From Ruminococcaceae bacterium UBA1404 (GTDB lineage Bacteria > Bacillota > Clostridia > Oscillospirales > Ruminococcaceae), in NCBI GenBank assembly GCA_002305075.1, contig DBQC01000020.1:1-22035 (forward strand): a DNA stretch of 22,035 nucleotides, in the 5' to 3' direction. The notes under the pieces were generated by a model that saw only the letters and a list, made by a program, of their open reading frames with translations, searched no databases and had not been told where the DNA came from. Positions within the stretch are counted from its first letter, which is position 1, and each line of letters starts with the position of its first letter. Position numbers and translations under genes: made by a program. Below, piece after piece: positions 13,614 through 20,338 of this stretch.

Positions 13614-15068
13614 ATGAAAAAGAGCCTGATGGTATTAGGGACAGCCTCGGGGGTGGGAAAGAGCACGGTGGCGCTGGCCCTATGCCGGTACCTGCGGGAT
13701 AAAGGCCTGTCGGTGGCGCCCTTTAAGGGACTTAATATGGCCCGCCACGGCAGATCCACCAACACGGGGGAGGTCATCGGCCAGGCCCAGTATAGCCAGG
13801 CCAAGGCCTGCGGCATAGCCCCCACCGGGCTTATGAACCCCGTATTTCTCCGGGTGGGCACCCAGGGTACCGACCTGCTGCTAAACGGCATTTATCACAG
13901 CACGCTGCCCGCCGGGCGGGCGAGTGAGCACACCGAACTTATGCGCCGCACCGCCTGCGAGGCTTACGATGCGCTGAGCGCCCAGTACGATGTGATCGTG
14001 ATGGAAGGCTCGGGCAGCTGCGCCGAGTTTAACCTGAAAGATCAGGATGTGGCCAATCTCTTTATGGCCGATTACGCCGACGCCGATATTATCCTCGTGG
14101 CCGACATCGACCGTGGGGGCGTCTTTGCCTCGGTGGTGGGCACTTTGGGCCTTATGGACGAGCAGAACCGCCGCCGGGTCAAAGGAGTTATCATCAACCG
14201 CTTTAGAGGCGACCCCGCCCGGCTGGAGGAGGCCAAACAGCACCTTGAGTTTATCACCGGAACGCCGGTGCTGGGCATTGTGCCCTATTTTGAGCCGGGT
14301 ATCGAGGCTGAGGACGACCTGGGTGGCGGTCAGGGGAACACCGAGGGCATACTGGATGTGGCCGTGATACACAGCCCTAACATGGCCTCGCTTAACGATA
14401 TCATGCCCCTTGCGGTCACCCCCGGCATTGGGGTACGGCATATCCGCATGGCGGCCGAACTGGGCAGCCCCCATCTCATCTTTTTGCCCGGCCTGTACAG
14501 CTCGCTGGAGGACGCCCGCCATGTGATGGACAGCGGCATCGGCGCAGCCATTTTGCGGGCCTACGATGCGGGCAGCACCATCTTTGGCATCTGCGGCGGG
14601 CTTCAGATGCTGGGCCGGCGCCTGTATAATCCCCACAACATTGAAGGCGACATACCCGAAACAGCGGGGCTGGGGCTGTTTGACTACACCACGACCTTTA
14701 CCAGCGAGAGAGTTGTGCGCGCCTCAGTTGGAGAGGCTCTGCTCGAGGGCAAGACCTTTGCCATAGCCGGACGGGAGACCCACTGTGGCCACACCGATTA
14801 CGGCGACGCGGCACCTTTTACCACCTTTTCGGAAGACGGCAGCCCCACCGGCGTGTCCGACCCCGACCGGCGGCTCTATGCCACCTATGTCCACGGTATC
14901 TTCGAGAGTCGGGACTTCACCCAGACGCTGGTGGATAGCCTGCTGCGGCGCTACTGCCCGGGCGAGCGCATTGTGGTGCCCAGCTACGCCGACTACCTCA
15001 CCGAGCGGTACGACGCCATCCGCGATACGGTTATCGGGGCGCTTGAGTTGTCGCCTCTGGGCTTTTAA
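13614..15068 (+). CDS. cbiP: Cobyric acid synthase (glutamine-hydrolysing)
   Basis: This 484-residue protein is CobQ/CbiP, which amidates the b, d, e and g side chains of adenosylcobyrinic acid a,c-diamide using glutamine and ATP. The N-terminal dethiobiotin-synthase-like domain has the P-loop GTASGVGKST, then APFKGLNMA and IGQAQYSQAKACGI..MNP, and VMEGSGSCAE and ADIDRGGVF. The C-terminal class I amidotransferase domain has the nucleophile loop GICGGLQMLG (Cys near residue 325) and the distal YVHGIFE His. Length is typical. The second ATG (13614) is chosen because AAAGGAG directly abuts the first one (13608). cbiB starts three bases after the stop. Confidence 0.95.
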   Translation: MKKSLMVLGTASGVGKSTVALALCRYLRDKGLSVAPFKGLNMARHGRSTNTGEVIGQAQYSQAKACGIAPTGLMNPVFLRVGTQGTDLLLNGIYHSTLPAGRASEHTELMRRTACEAYDALSAQYDVIVMEGSGSCAEFNLKDQDVANLFMADYADADIILVADIDRGGVFASVVGTLGLMDEQNRRRVKGVIINRFRGDPARLEEAKQHLEFITGTPVLGIVPYFEPGIEAEDDLGGGQGNTEGILDVAVIHSPNMASLNDIMPLAVTPGIGVRHIRMAAELGSPHLIFLPGLYSSLEDARHVMDSGIGAAILRAYDAGSTIFGICGGLQMLGRRLYNPHNIEGDIPETAGLGLFDYTTTFTSERVVRASVGEALLEGKTFAIAGRETHCGHTDYGDAAPFTTFSEDGSPTGVSDPDRRLYATYVHGIFESRDFTQTLVDSLLRRYCPGERIVVPSYADYLTERYDAIRDTVIGALELSPLGF

Positions 15069-15071
15069 GGG

Positions 15072-16061
15072 ATGGCGATACGGGCACTGTTTGGCATATC
15101 TGCCATGCTCACCGGCTACCTCTTTGACCTTGCAGTGGGGGATCCCGTGTGGTTCCCCCACATGGTGCGCCTGATGGGTGGCGCCATCCGGCTGACAGAG
15201 GGGCTTATCCGTCCCCTTTGCAAAAACCGACCCGGCCCGTTGCTGCTGGGTGGTACACTGATGGCGGCGCTGATTGGCTTGGGCAGTTACTTAGGGGCAG
15301 CGGCGCTGATTAAGGCGGCCGAGGGTCTGCATGCGCTTTTGGGCTTTGGAGTGATGGCCTTTTTGGCCTATCAGAGCCTTGCCACCCGCGACCTGATTAA
15401 AGAAGGGCGGGCTGTGGCCCAATGGCTTGAGCAGGGCGACCTCGAGGGGGCTCGGCGGCAGGTGGGGCGCATTGTGGGCCGAGATACCGCTGCCTTAGAT
15501 GAGGCCGGCGTGGTGCGAGCCACGGTGGAAACCTTGGCCGAAAACCTCTCCGACGGCATTGGCGCACCTATGTTTTACGGTTTTATGTTAGGCGTGCCCG
15601 GTGCGGTGTTTTATAAGGCGGTCAACACGCTCGATTCCATGGTGGGCTATAAAAATTCCCGCTATCTCTATTTTGGCAGGGCCTCGGCACGATTGGACGA
15701 TGTGTTGAACTTTCTGCCTGCCCGGCTGTCGGCCCTCTGCCTTGTGGCCGTCTGCCCGATCATGGGTCTTAGCGCCGGTCGGGCGCTGCATATTTTGCGG
15801 CGGGACGGCGGCAACCACACCAGCCCCAATTCGGGCCGGACCGAAGCGGCCATGGCTGGGGCGCTGGGCATAGAGCTCGGGGGCGGCAGCGCCTACGAGG
15901 GCTTGTGGGTGGACAAGCCCACCCTCGGAGACGCCCTGTATCCCCCCGGGGTGGAGCATATTCATGTGGCTTGCACGCTGGTGTGGCTGAGCTCGTTGCT
16001 GATGGCGGGCATGGGAGCGCTGGCCTTTTTAGTATTGGAAGGGTGGGTGAGAGGCCTGTGA
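15072..16061 (+). CDS. cbiB: Adenosylcobinamide-phosphate synthase, membrane protein
   Basis: The 329-residue protein is CbiB (CobD of aerobic nomenclature), which joins the aminopropanol phosphate arm to cobyric acid at the membrane. Family motifs run in order: DLAVGDPVWFPHMVRLMG at the N-terminus, GRDTAALDEAGVVRATVETLAENLSDG, KAVNTLDSMVGYKN, LNFLPARLSAL and RDGGNHTSPNSGRTEAAMAGAL, closing with LGG.SAYEGL and KPTLGD. Several hydrophobic segments are present. ATG 15072 lies three bases after the cbiP stop with only a weak AAGGG binding site, so translational coupling is likely; ATG 15105 is a possible later start. Its end overlaps the next gene by four bases (GTGA). Confidence 0.94.
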   Translation: MAIRALFGISAMLTGYLFDLAVGDPVWFPHMVRLMGGAIRLTEGLIRPLCKNRPGPLLLGGTLMAALIGLGSYLGAAALIKAAEGLHALLGFGVMAFLAYQSLATRDLIKEGRAVAQWLEQGDLEGARRQVGRIVGRDTAALDEAGVVRATVETLAENLSDGIGAPMFYGFMLGVPGAVFYKAVNTLDSMVGYKNSRYLYFGRASARLDDVLNFLPARLSALCLVAVCPIMGLSAGRALHILRRDGGNHTSPNSGRTEAAMAGALGIELGGGSAYEGLWVDKPTLGDALYPPGVEHIHVACTLVWLSSLLMAGMGALAFLVLEGWVRGL

Positions 16062-17113
16062 GAAGGGCGCATGGCGGAGACATCTACGGCCTTAACCGGC
16101 CCGATATTTTAGATTTTTCGGTAAACACCAATCCCCTGGGCATGCCGTCCAGGGTGGCCGAGGCGATGCGGGGTGCGGTGGAACAAGCCCATATCTATCC
16201 CGACGCTCATAACCGGGCTCTCGTGGCGGCGCTGGCCGAATACGAGGGGCTGCCTGCCTCTTGGGTGCTCCCGGGGGCCGGCGGTGCCGAGCTGATTTAT
16301 CGATTTGCCTATGCCACCCGGCCTCGGCGGGCCATGATACCGGCCCCCACCTTTTCGGAATACGCCGAGGCACTAAGCATGACCGACACCCGCATCGATT
16401 TTTACGCCTTAAGCCCCCGGTCGGGCTACGAGCTGGATCTGCGCATCTGCGGACGCATCACCCCCGAAATCGACGCCCTGTTTCTTTGCAACCCCAACAA
16501 CCCCACCGGCACAGTGGCCGACCCTCAATTGATTGATCAGGTGGCCAACGCCTGCAAAAATGCCGGGGCGCTGCTTTTTGTTGACGAGTGCTTTATCGAC
16601 TTTGTGGAGGGCGTGCCCAGCGTAAAGCCGCTGCTAGAGCGCTATCCCAACCTGATTATTCTGCGAGCCCTCACCAAAAACTACGCCATGGCCGGGGTGC
16701 GGGTGGGCTATGTTCTTTCGGCCAATCGGCGGCTTTTAGAGCGCATGAACAGGGCCGGCCCACCTTGGCAGATTTCTGCCTTTGCATCGGCCGGGGCCAT
16801 TGCGGCGTTGGGCTGCCGTGGCCATATAGAGATGGCCCGGGAGCTGATGGCCATCGAGCGTCCCTGGCTTTGTGCGGCGCTTAGCGAGCTTGGCCTTAAG
16901 CTTTCTGCCAAAAGCCAAGCAAACTACCTGCTGTTTGAGGCCCCTATCACCGACCTGCGAGAGCGGATGATTGCCCGGGGCATTCTGATTCGCAGTTGCG
17001 CCAACTATCGCGGATTGCCCCAAAACAGCTACCGGGTGGCCATCAAGCAGCGCAGCGAGAATGTGCGCCTAATCGAAACACTTAAATCAGCGCTGTCCGA
17101 AGCTGGTTTTTAA
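16058..17113 (+). CDS. cobD: CobD-like PLP enzyme (L-threonine-O-3-phosphate decarboxylase)
   Basis: This 351-residue protein is a fold-type I PLP enzyme of the HisC/CobD branch. CobD decarboxylates threonine phosphate to aminopropanol phosphate, the substrate of CbiB encoded just before it. Motifs: HGGDIYGL at the N-terminus (usual in CobD), DFSVNTNPLG, PGAGGAELIYR, NPNNPTGT, DECFIDF, and ALTKNYAMAGVRVGY with the Schiff-base Lys at about residue 207. Histidinol-phosphate aminotransferases share this fold; the N-terminal motif and operon position favour CobD. The start is GTG 16058, in the cbiB stop (GTGA overlap) with GAGAGG upstream; the longer open frame from 15905 would overlap cbiB and adds no family sequence. 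Confidence 0.92.
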   Translation: MRRAHGGDIYGLNRPDILDFSVNTNPLGMPSRVAEAMRGAVEQAHIYPDAHNRALVAALAEYEGLPASWVLPGAGGAELIYRFAYATRPRRAMIPAPTFSEYAEALSMTDTRIDFYALSPRSGYELDLRICGRITPEIDALFLCNPNNPTGTVADPQLIDQVANACKNAGALLFVDECFIDFVEGVPSVKPLLERYPNLIILRALTKNYAMAGVRVGYVLSANRRLLERMNRAGPPWQISAFASAGAIAALGCRGHIEMARELMAIERPWLCAALSELGLKLSAKSQANYLLFEAPITDLRERMIARGILIRSCANYRGLPQNSYRVAIKQRSENVRLIETLKSALSEAGF

Positions 17114-17138
17114 ATGACCAATTTTTTGTTTTAATTCC

Positions 17139-17173
17139 AAAAAAGACACGGAGTAAAATCCGTGTCTTTTTTT
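17139..17173 (+). terminator. Terminator of the cobalamin cluster
   Basis: AAAAAAGACACGGA (17139-17152) pairs with TCCGTGTCTTTTTT (17159-17172) around a six-base loop and runs into seven T residues. It lies 25 bases after the cobD stop and closes the long plus-strand run. Confidence 0.92.
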
Positions 17174-17190
17174 GTGGTGCGGGGCAAACT

Positions 17191-17214
17191 AAAAAGCCTG
17201 AAAAAATTCGGGCT
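17191..17214 (-). repeat. Small hairpin in the leader of the 62-codon gene
   Basis: AGCCTGAA (17195-17202) pairs with TTCGGGCT (17207-17214), one G-T pair, around an AAAA loop. On the minus strand it is followed by TTTTT, so it could act as a weak second terminator for transcripts arriving from peptidase T. On the plus strand it has no T tract. Confidence 0.35.
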
Positions 17215-17257
17215 AAAAAATTGGCCGACTGCACGGCCCCCACAGGAGGAACCCCCT

Positions 17258-17446
17258 ATGGCAGAAAAACATTCTGACCGCTACGGTTATGAGCGTTATA
17301 TCCAGATGGGGCTTTACAGCAGCCCGCCCTTCCCGGTGGATGCCTTGCGCCCCACCTCAAGCAGGCTGCAGCGCTCTCGCTCCAACAGGGGGATTGCGGG
17401 CATTTATCTCGACCCCCACCATCCCTTTGCCAATCAGGAAGAGTAG
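17258..17446 (+). CDS. Small protein of unknown function (62 aa)
   Basis: The open frame starts upstream at 17162 inside the cobalamin terminator. The convincing start is ATG 17258, with a perfect AGGAGG (17244-17249) eight bases before it. The 62-residue product is polar and rich in Tyr, Arg, Ser and Pro, with no membrane segment, Cys cluster or known motif; it includes RYGYERYIQMGLYSSPPFP and ends DPHHPFANQEE. I do not recognise it. Nothing in the neighbours explains it: the cobalamin terminator is upstream and peptidase T converges from the other side. The strong ribosome binding site is the main argument that it is real. Confidence 0.55.
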   Translation: MAEKHSDRYGYERYIQMGLYSSPPFPVDALRPTSSRLQRSRSNRGIAGIYLDPHHPFANQEE

Positions 17447-17454
17447 AAAAAACC

Positions 17455-17498
17455 GAAAAAACCCTGCCGGGTCGGGCTAAGTGCCCGGCCCGGCAGGG
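17455..17498 (-). terminator. Terminator of the peptidase T gene
   Basis: On the minus strand a 16-base-pair stem (17498-17483 with 17477-17462, one G-T wobble) closes a five-base loop and is followed by TTTTTT (17460-17455), then CGG and another T run. It lies about 65 bases after the peptidase T stop. The same stem also follows the small gene at 17258-17446 on the plus strand, but without a T tract there. Confidence 0.88.
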
Positions 17499-17563
17499 CG
17501 TTGGCTATAAAAGCAAAAAATGAAAAAGTATATTAAAGTTCAGCGCTCTCAAGTGCATACAGA

Positions 17564-18793
17564 CTACTGGGCAAAGTGTTTGCCCAGCTCAATAATGACC
17601 CAGGCAGCCTTTTCCATGGACTGAATAACCGCCAGCTCATGGGGGCCGTGGGCATTTAGGCCGCCGGTGAACAGGTTGGGGGTGGGGCAACCCTTAAAGG
17701 TGATTTGGGCGCCGTCGGTGCCGCCCCGCACCGGCTCGACCACTGGGGTCATGCCGAGCTTTTGCATTACGGTTTTGGCTGCGTCTACAATCTCCTGCTT
17801 GTCCTTGAGCACCTCGTACATATTCTGATATTGGTCGGTAATGGTCATCTCCACCAGCTTTTGACCATATTTGGTGTTGATAAAGTCGGCTATGGCCAGC
17901 ACCACGGCTTTTTTATGTTCGAGTTTATCCCGGTCGTGGTCGCGCAAAATCATATTGGCGGTTACCAGCTCCACGCTGCCCTGCACCTGACTGAGGTGAT
18001 AAAAGCCCTCGTAGCCCTCGGTGTGCTCGGGGCATTCGGCCTCGGGGAGCATGGACAAAATAAGCCCAAAGACCTTAACGGCGTTAATCATAGTATTTTT
18101 GGCCCAGCCGGGATGCACGCTGACGCCCGTGACCTTAATGGCCACCTTGGCCGCATTAAAGGTCTCGTAGGCCAGTCCACCCTCCTCGCCGCCGTCTATG
18201 GTGTAGGCAAAATCGCAGCCCCAGCCCGCCACATCAAAGTGGCCGATGCCGGTGCCGATCTCCTCGTCGGGGGTAAAGGCTACGCGGATTTCGCAGTGGG
18301 GAATCTCGGGGTTTTCGATAAAGTACTCGCAGGCCGCCATAATTTCGGCAATGCCGGCTTTGTCGTCGGCGCCGAGCACGGTGGTGCCGTCGGTGACGAT
18401 GAGGTCGCAGCCCTTATACTTCTTTAGCGCCGGAAAGCGGGATACCTCGGTGGTCAGGCCGCTGGCGTCTCCAAGATAGATGTCCCCGCCGTTGTAGTTT
18501 TCGATGATGCGGGGCTTTATATCGGTTCCGCTGAAGCCGGGAATGGTGTCGTAATGGGCCATAAAGCCCACCACAGGGCCTTTTTTGTCGGTGTTGGCGG
18601 ACAAAACGGCGGTTACAAAGCCAAACTCATCGGTTTTAACCTGCTGCATCCCCAGCTCGTTAAGCTCCTTTTCAAGCAGGCGGGCCATATCCCACTGCTT
18701 CTTTGTGGAGGGGCAGCCGGTGGCCGTGTCGTCGGCCATGCTGTCGATGGCAACATAGCGAAGAAAGCGCTCAATCATTTTATCACGGTTCAT
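17564..18793 (-). CDS. pepT: Peptidase T (tripeptide aminopeptidase)
   Basis: The 409-residue protein is PepT, a dinuclear zinc M20B peptidase that removes the N-terminal residue of tripeptides in the cytoplasm. Length matches the family. Metal and catalytic motifs: GFMAHYDTIPGFSG (His80, Asp82), GADDKAGIAEI (Asp143/Asp144), TPDEEIGTG (Glu177, Glu178), TIDGGEEG (Asp200) and NAHGPHE near the C-terminus (His). The start is ATG 18793, with GAGAGG eight bases upstream; a GTG at 18802 in the same frame overlaps that site and is less likely. It is a single-gene transcript with its own promoter and terminator, converging with the small gene to its left. Confidence 0.95.
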   Translation of the reverse strand: MNRDKMIERFLRYVAIDSMADDTATGCPSTKKQWDMARLLEKELNELGMQQVKTDEFGFVTAVLSANTDKKGPVVGFMAHYDTIPGFSGTDIKPRIIENYNGGDIYLGDASGLTTEVSRFPALKKYKGCDLIVTDGTTVLGADDKAGIAEIMAACEYFIENPEIPHCEIRVAFTPDEEIGTGIGHFDVAGWGCDFAYTIDGGEEGGLAYETFNAAKVAIKVTGVSVHPGWAKNTMINAVKVFGLILSMLPEAECPEHTEGYEGFYHLSQVQGSVELVTANMILRDHDRDKLEHKKAVVLAIADFINTKYGQKLVEMTITDQYQNMYEVLKDKQEIVDAAKTVMQKLGMTPVVEPVRGGTDGAQITFKGCPTPNLFTGGLNAHGPHELAVIQSMEKAAWVIIELGKHFAQ

Positions 18794-18832
18794 AAGTGGC
18801 ACCTCTCTGTGGTTTTATAGAGTTCTGCTTAT

Positions 18833-18860
18833 AGTATACCACGCCCGACCATGTGGGCAA
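18833..18860 (-). promoter_or_regulatory. Promoter of pepT
   Basis: On the minus strand TTGCCC (18860-18855), a 16-base spacer and TATACT (18838-18833) lie about 40 bases upstream of the pepT start. Confidence 0.6.
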
Positions 18861-18910
18861 AGCGTCTTTAGACGAAAAAAACCCTCCTGCTCCCAGCAAC
18901 CCAAACCGCC

Positions 18911-18939
18911 TTGAAGGTTGACAGATACCGGGCCTTCAA
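18911..18939. repeat. Seven-base inverted repeat, possible operator
   Basis: TTGAAGG (18911-18917) and CCTTCAA (18933-18939) are a perfect inverted repeat with a 15-base gap, in the 317-base region between the divergent pepT and EamA genes. It could be a regulator site or chance. The rest of that region holds the two promoters and a leader hairpin; I see no gene in it. Confidence 0.3.
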
Positions 18940-19030
18940 AAGCAGCACAGTGCATAGAAACACCCCCATATTTTTGTGTATTAATGCGGCGCGGGCCAAG
19001 CATTTTATAGAGTCTCTTAATCAAAATTTG

Positions 19031-19039
19031 TGCTATGAT
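19031..19039 (+). promoter_or_regulatory. Extended -10 promoter of the EamA transporter gene
   Basis: TGC directly precedes TATGAT (19034-19039), an extended -10, about 70 bases before the transporter start. No good -35 is seen. Confidence 0.45.
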
Positions 19040-19050
19040 AATGGGGATAG

Positions 19051-19091
19051 TACAACAGGGACAACCGCGGGTCACCCCGCGGTCCTGTTTG
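19051..19091 (+). promoter_or_regulatory. Two-tier hairpin in the EamA gene leader
   Basis: An inner stem ACCGCGG/CCGCGGT (about 19054-19080) is enclosed by an outer AACAGG/CCTGTT stem with a four-base bulge on the 5' side, followed by only TTTG. It lies between the promoter and the ribosome binding site of the transporter. It could be an attenuator, an mRNA-stability element or a regulator target; the short T run makes efficient termination doubtful. Confidence 0.4.
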
Positions 19092-19110
19092 TGGAGAGGT
19101 GGTTTTAGCT

Positions 19111-20145
19111 ATGTCCCAACAAAAGGGCGTTATTGTTAATCGAGCAGGTGAGGTGCCTCTGTACCGGGTAGCCATGGTCATGGCCATGGGTTTGGGGTTT
19201 GGCGCCTTTATTTCCCCCATGATCACCATTTTGCTCGCCATGGGGATGGATACCGTGACCATAACGGTTTGCCGCACCTTGGTGGTGGGGGTTACCCTCA
19301 TGCCCACCATCATTTTAAAAAAGGAGGTCAGAGAGGAACTGAGCCACCTTCGTGGGAGCATCCTTTTGGCCTTTGCAATCTACTGTTTAACCAAAACTGC
19401 CGGCTTTCTGCTGTATGCCGAAGCCCTCAGAGCCGGCGCTCAGGCCTTTACGGTGGCCACGCTCACAAACACCTCTCCCGTCTGGCTGGTGCTGCTTCTG
19501 TTTGTGTTCTACAAAGAAAAAACCCCCTGGCAGTCCATGATCGGTATTGCCATCTGTATTCTGGGCGTCTTTTATGTAGGCCGCGAAAATATTGCCCAGC
19601 TCGGAGGAGACATCATTTCGGTGGTGTTTGGCCTCAGCGGCGCTGCCGTCAATGCCATCAACACGCTATCGGGCCGCACGCTGCGCCAAAAGATGAGCTT
19701 TAACACCCTCATGGGGTCGGGCTATCTTGTCAGCTCAGTGCTGGCTTTGATCTACGCCCTCTTCGTGGGCGCCAACTTCTATGTGCCCAGGCAGAGCCTG
19801 CTTCCCTTGGCTTTTCTGTCCTTAGGCTGTACCCTCATCGGGCACTCCAGCAGCATCTGGGCGGTCAAATATGTCAACCCGGTCACTTTGTCGCTTGTCA
19901 ACCTCTGCAGCCCCTTCCTCACGGCGATAACCGCCTATTTCCTGCTAAATCAGGTGCCCAATTCGGGTATGCTGGGCGGTGCGGTGCTGGTGGTGAGCGG
20001 CCTTATTATCAAAACCGTTGCCGACCATCGGGTTCATGTGCGGCAGTCCACCCCGCCCATTGAGGATTCGTCCGACGAGACGGCGAGCCTTACCGAGGCT
20101 ACGCCCGAGCGTTCCGAGACCACGCCCGAATTCTCCGAGGCATAG
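19111..20145 (+). CDS. EamA/DMT-family transporter
   Basis: This 344-residue membrane protein has about ten hydrophobic helices in two repeated halves, as in the drug/metabolite transporter (EamA) superfamily. Typical signs are the first helix with LGFGAFISP, the TNTSPVWLVLL segment closing the first half, IGIAICILGVFYVG, and in the second half the SSSIWAVKYVNPVTLSLVNLCSPFLTA stretch and GGAVLVVSGL. The substrate is unknown; relatives export amino acids or other metabolites. The chosen start is ATG 19111 with GGAGAGGTGG upstream, not the in-frame GTG at 19099 that overlaps it. The C-terminal 30 residues are an acidic Ser/Thr/Pro/Glu tail with a twofold repeat, not part of the usual family core. 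Confidence 0.88.
   Translation: MSQQKGVIVNRAGEVPLYRVAMVMAMGLGFGAFISPMITILLAMGMDTVTITVCRTLVVGVTLMPTIILKKEVREELSHLRGSILLAFAIYCLTKTAGFLLYAEALRAGAQAFTVATLTNTSPVWLVLLLFVFYKEKTPWQSMIGIAICILGVFYVGRENIAQLGGDIISVVFGLSGAAVNAINTLSGRTLRQKMSFNTLMGSGYLVSSVLALIYALFVGANFYVPRQSLLPLAFLSLGCTLIGHSSSIWAVKYVNPVTLSLVNLCSPFLTAITAYFLLNQVPNSGMLGGAVLVVSGLIIKTVADHRVHVRQSTPPIEDSSDETASLTEATPERSETTPEFSEA
20101..20142 (+). repeat. Two 21-base repeats in the EamA C-terminal tail
   Basis: ACGCCCGA occurs at 20101-20108 and again at 20122-20129, 21 bases apart. The following bases are similar as well and encode TPERSET and TPEFSEA. It is a short in-frame duplication in a low-complexity tail. Confidence 0.6.
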
Positions 20146-20254
20146 TCTCCAGCCAACCCGACCATCTCGCCCCTCGGCACGCCTTAAGTCTTGGCAGCCG
20201 GGGGGCGAATCGATTGGATTTTTTGTTATAATATCGGTATTGGGTGTGCGACTA

Positions 20255-20263
20255 TGGTATAAT
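20255..20263 (+). promoter_or_regulatory. Extended -10 promoter of the cardiolipin synthase gene
   Basis: TGG precedes a perfect TATAAT (20258-20263), an extended -10, about 75 bases before the proposed start. Another TATAAT at 20227-20232 has neither TGn nor a good -35. Confidence 0.55.
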
Positions 20264-20338
20264 GCTTACCAAAACCCTGCAAGCAGGAGCCAATAAAAGA
20301 GCTCCTGTACGCAAACTATCCCCACGGAGGCGGTTGCT

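Noticed and set aside
15905..16057. Longer N-terminus for the cobD-like protein
   Set aside because: It would overlap cbiB by over 150 bases and does not resemble the family; GTG 16058 has a binding site and gives the normal N-terminal HGGDIYGL motif.
18815..18955. A 46-codon minus-strand frame starting at ATG 18955 with a G-rich stretch upstream
   Set aside because: It runs straight through the pepT promoter, its composition is not convincing and it has no recognisable motif.
20227..20232. TATAAT box before cls
   Set aside because: It has no TGn extension and no -35 at a workable distance; the TGGTATAAT at 20255-20263 is better.
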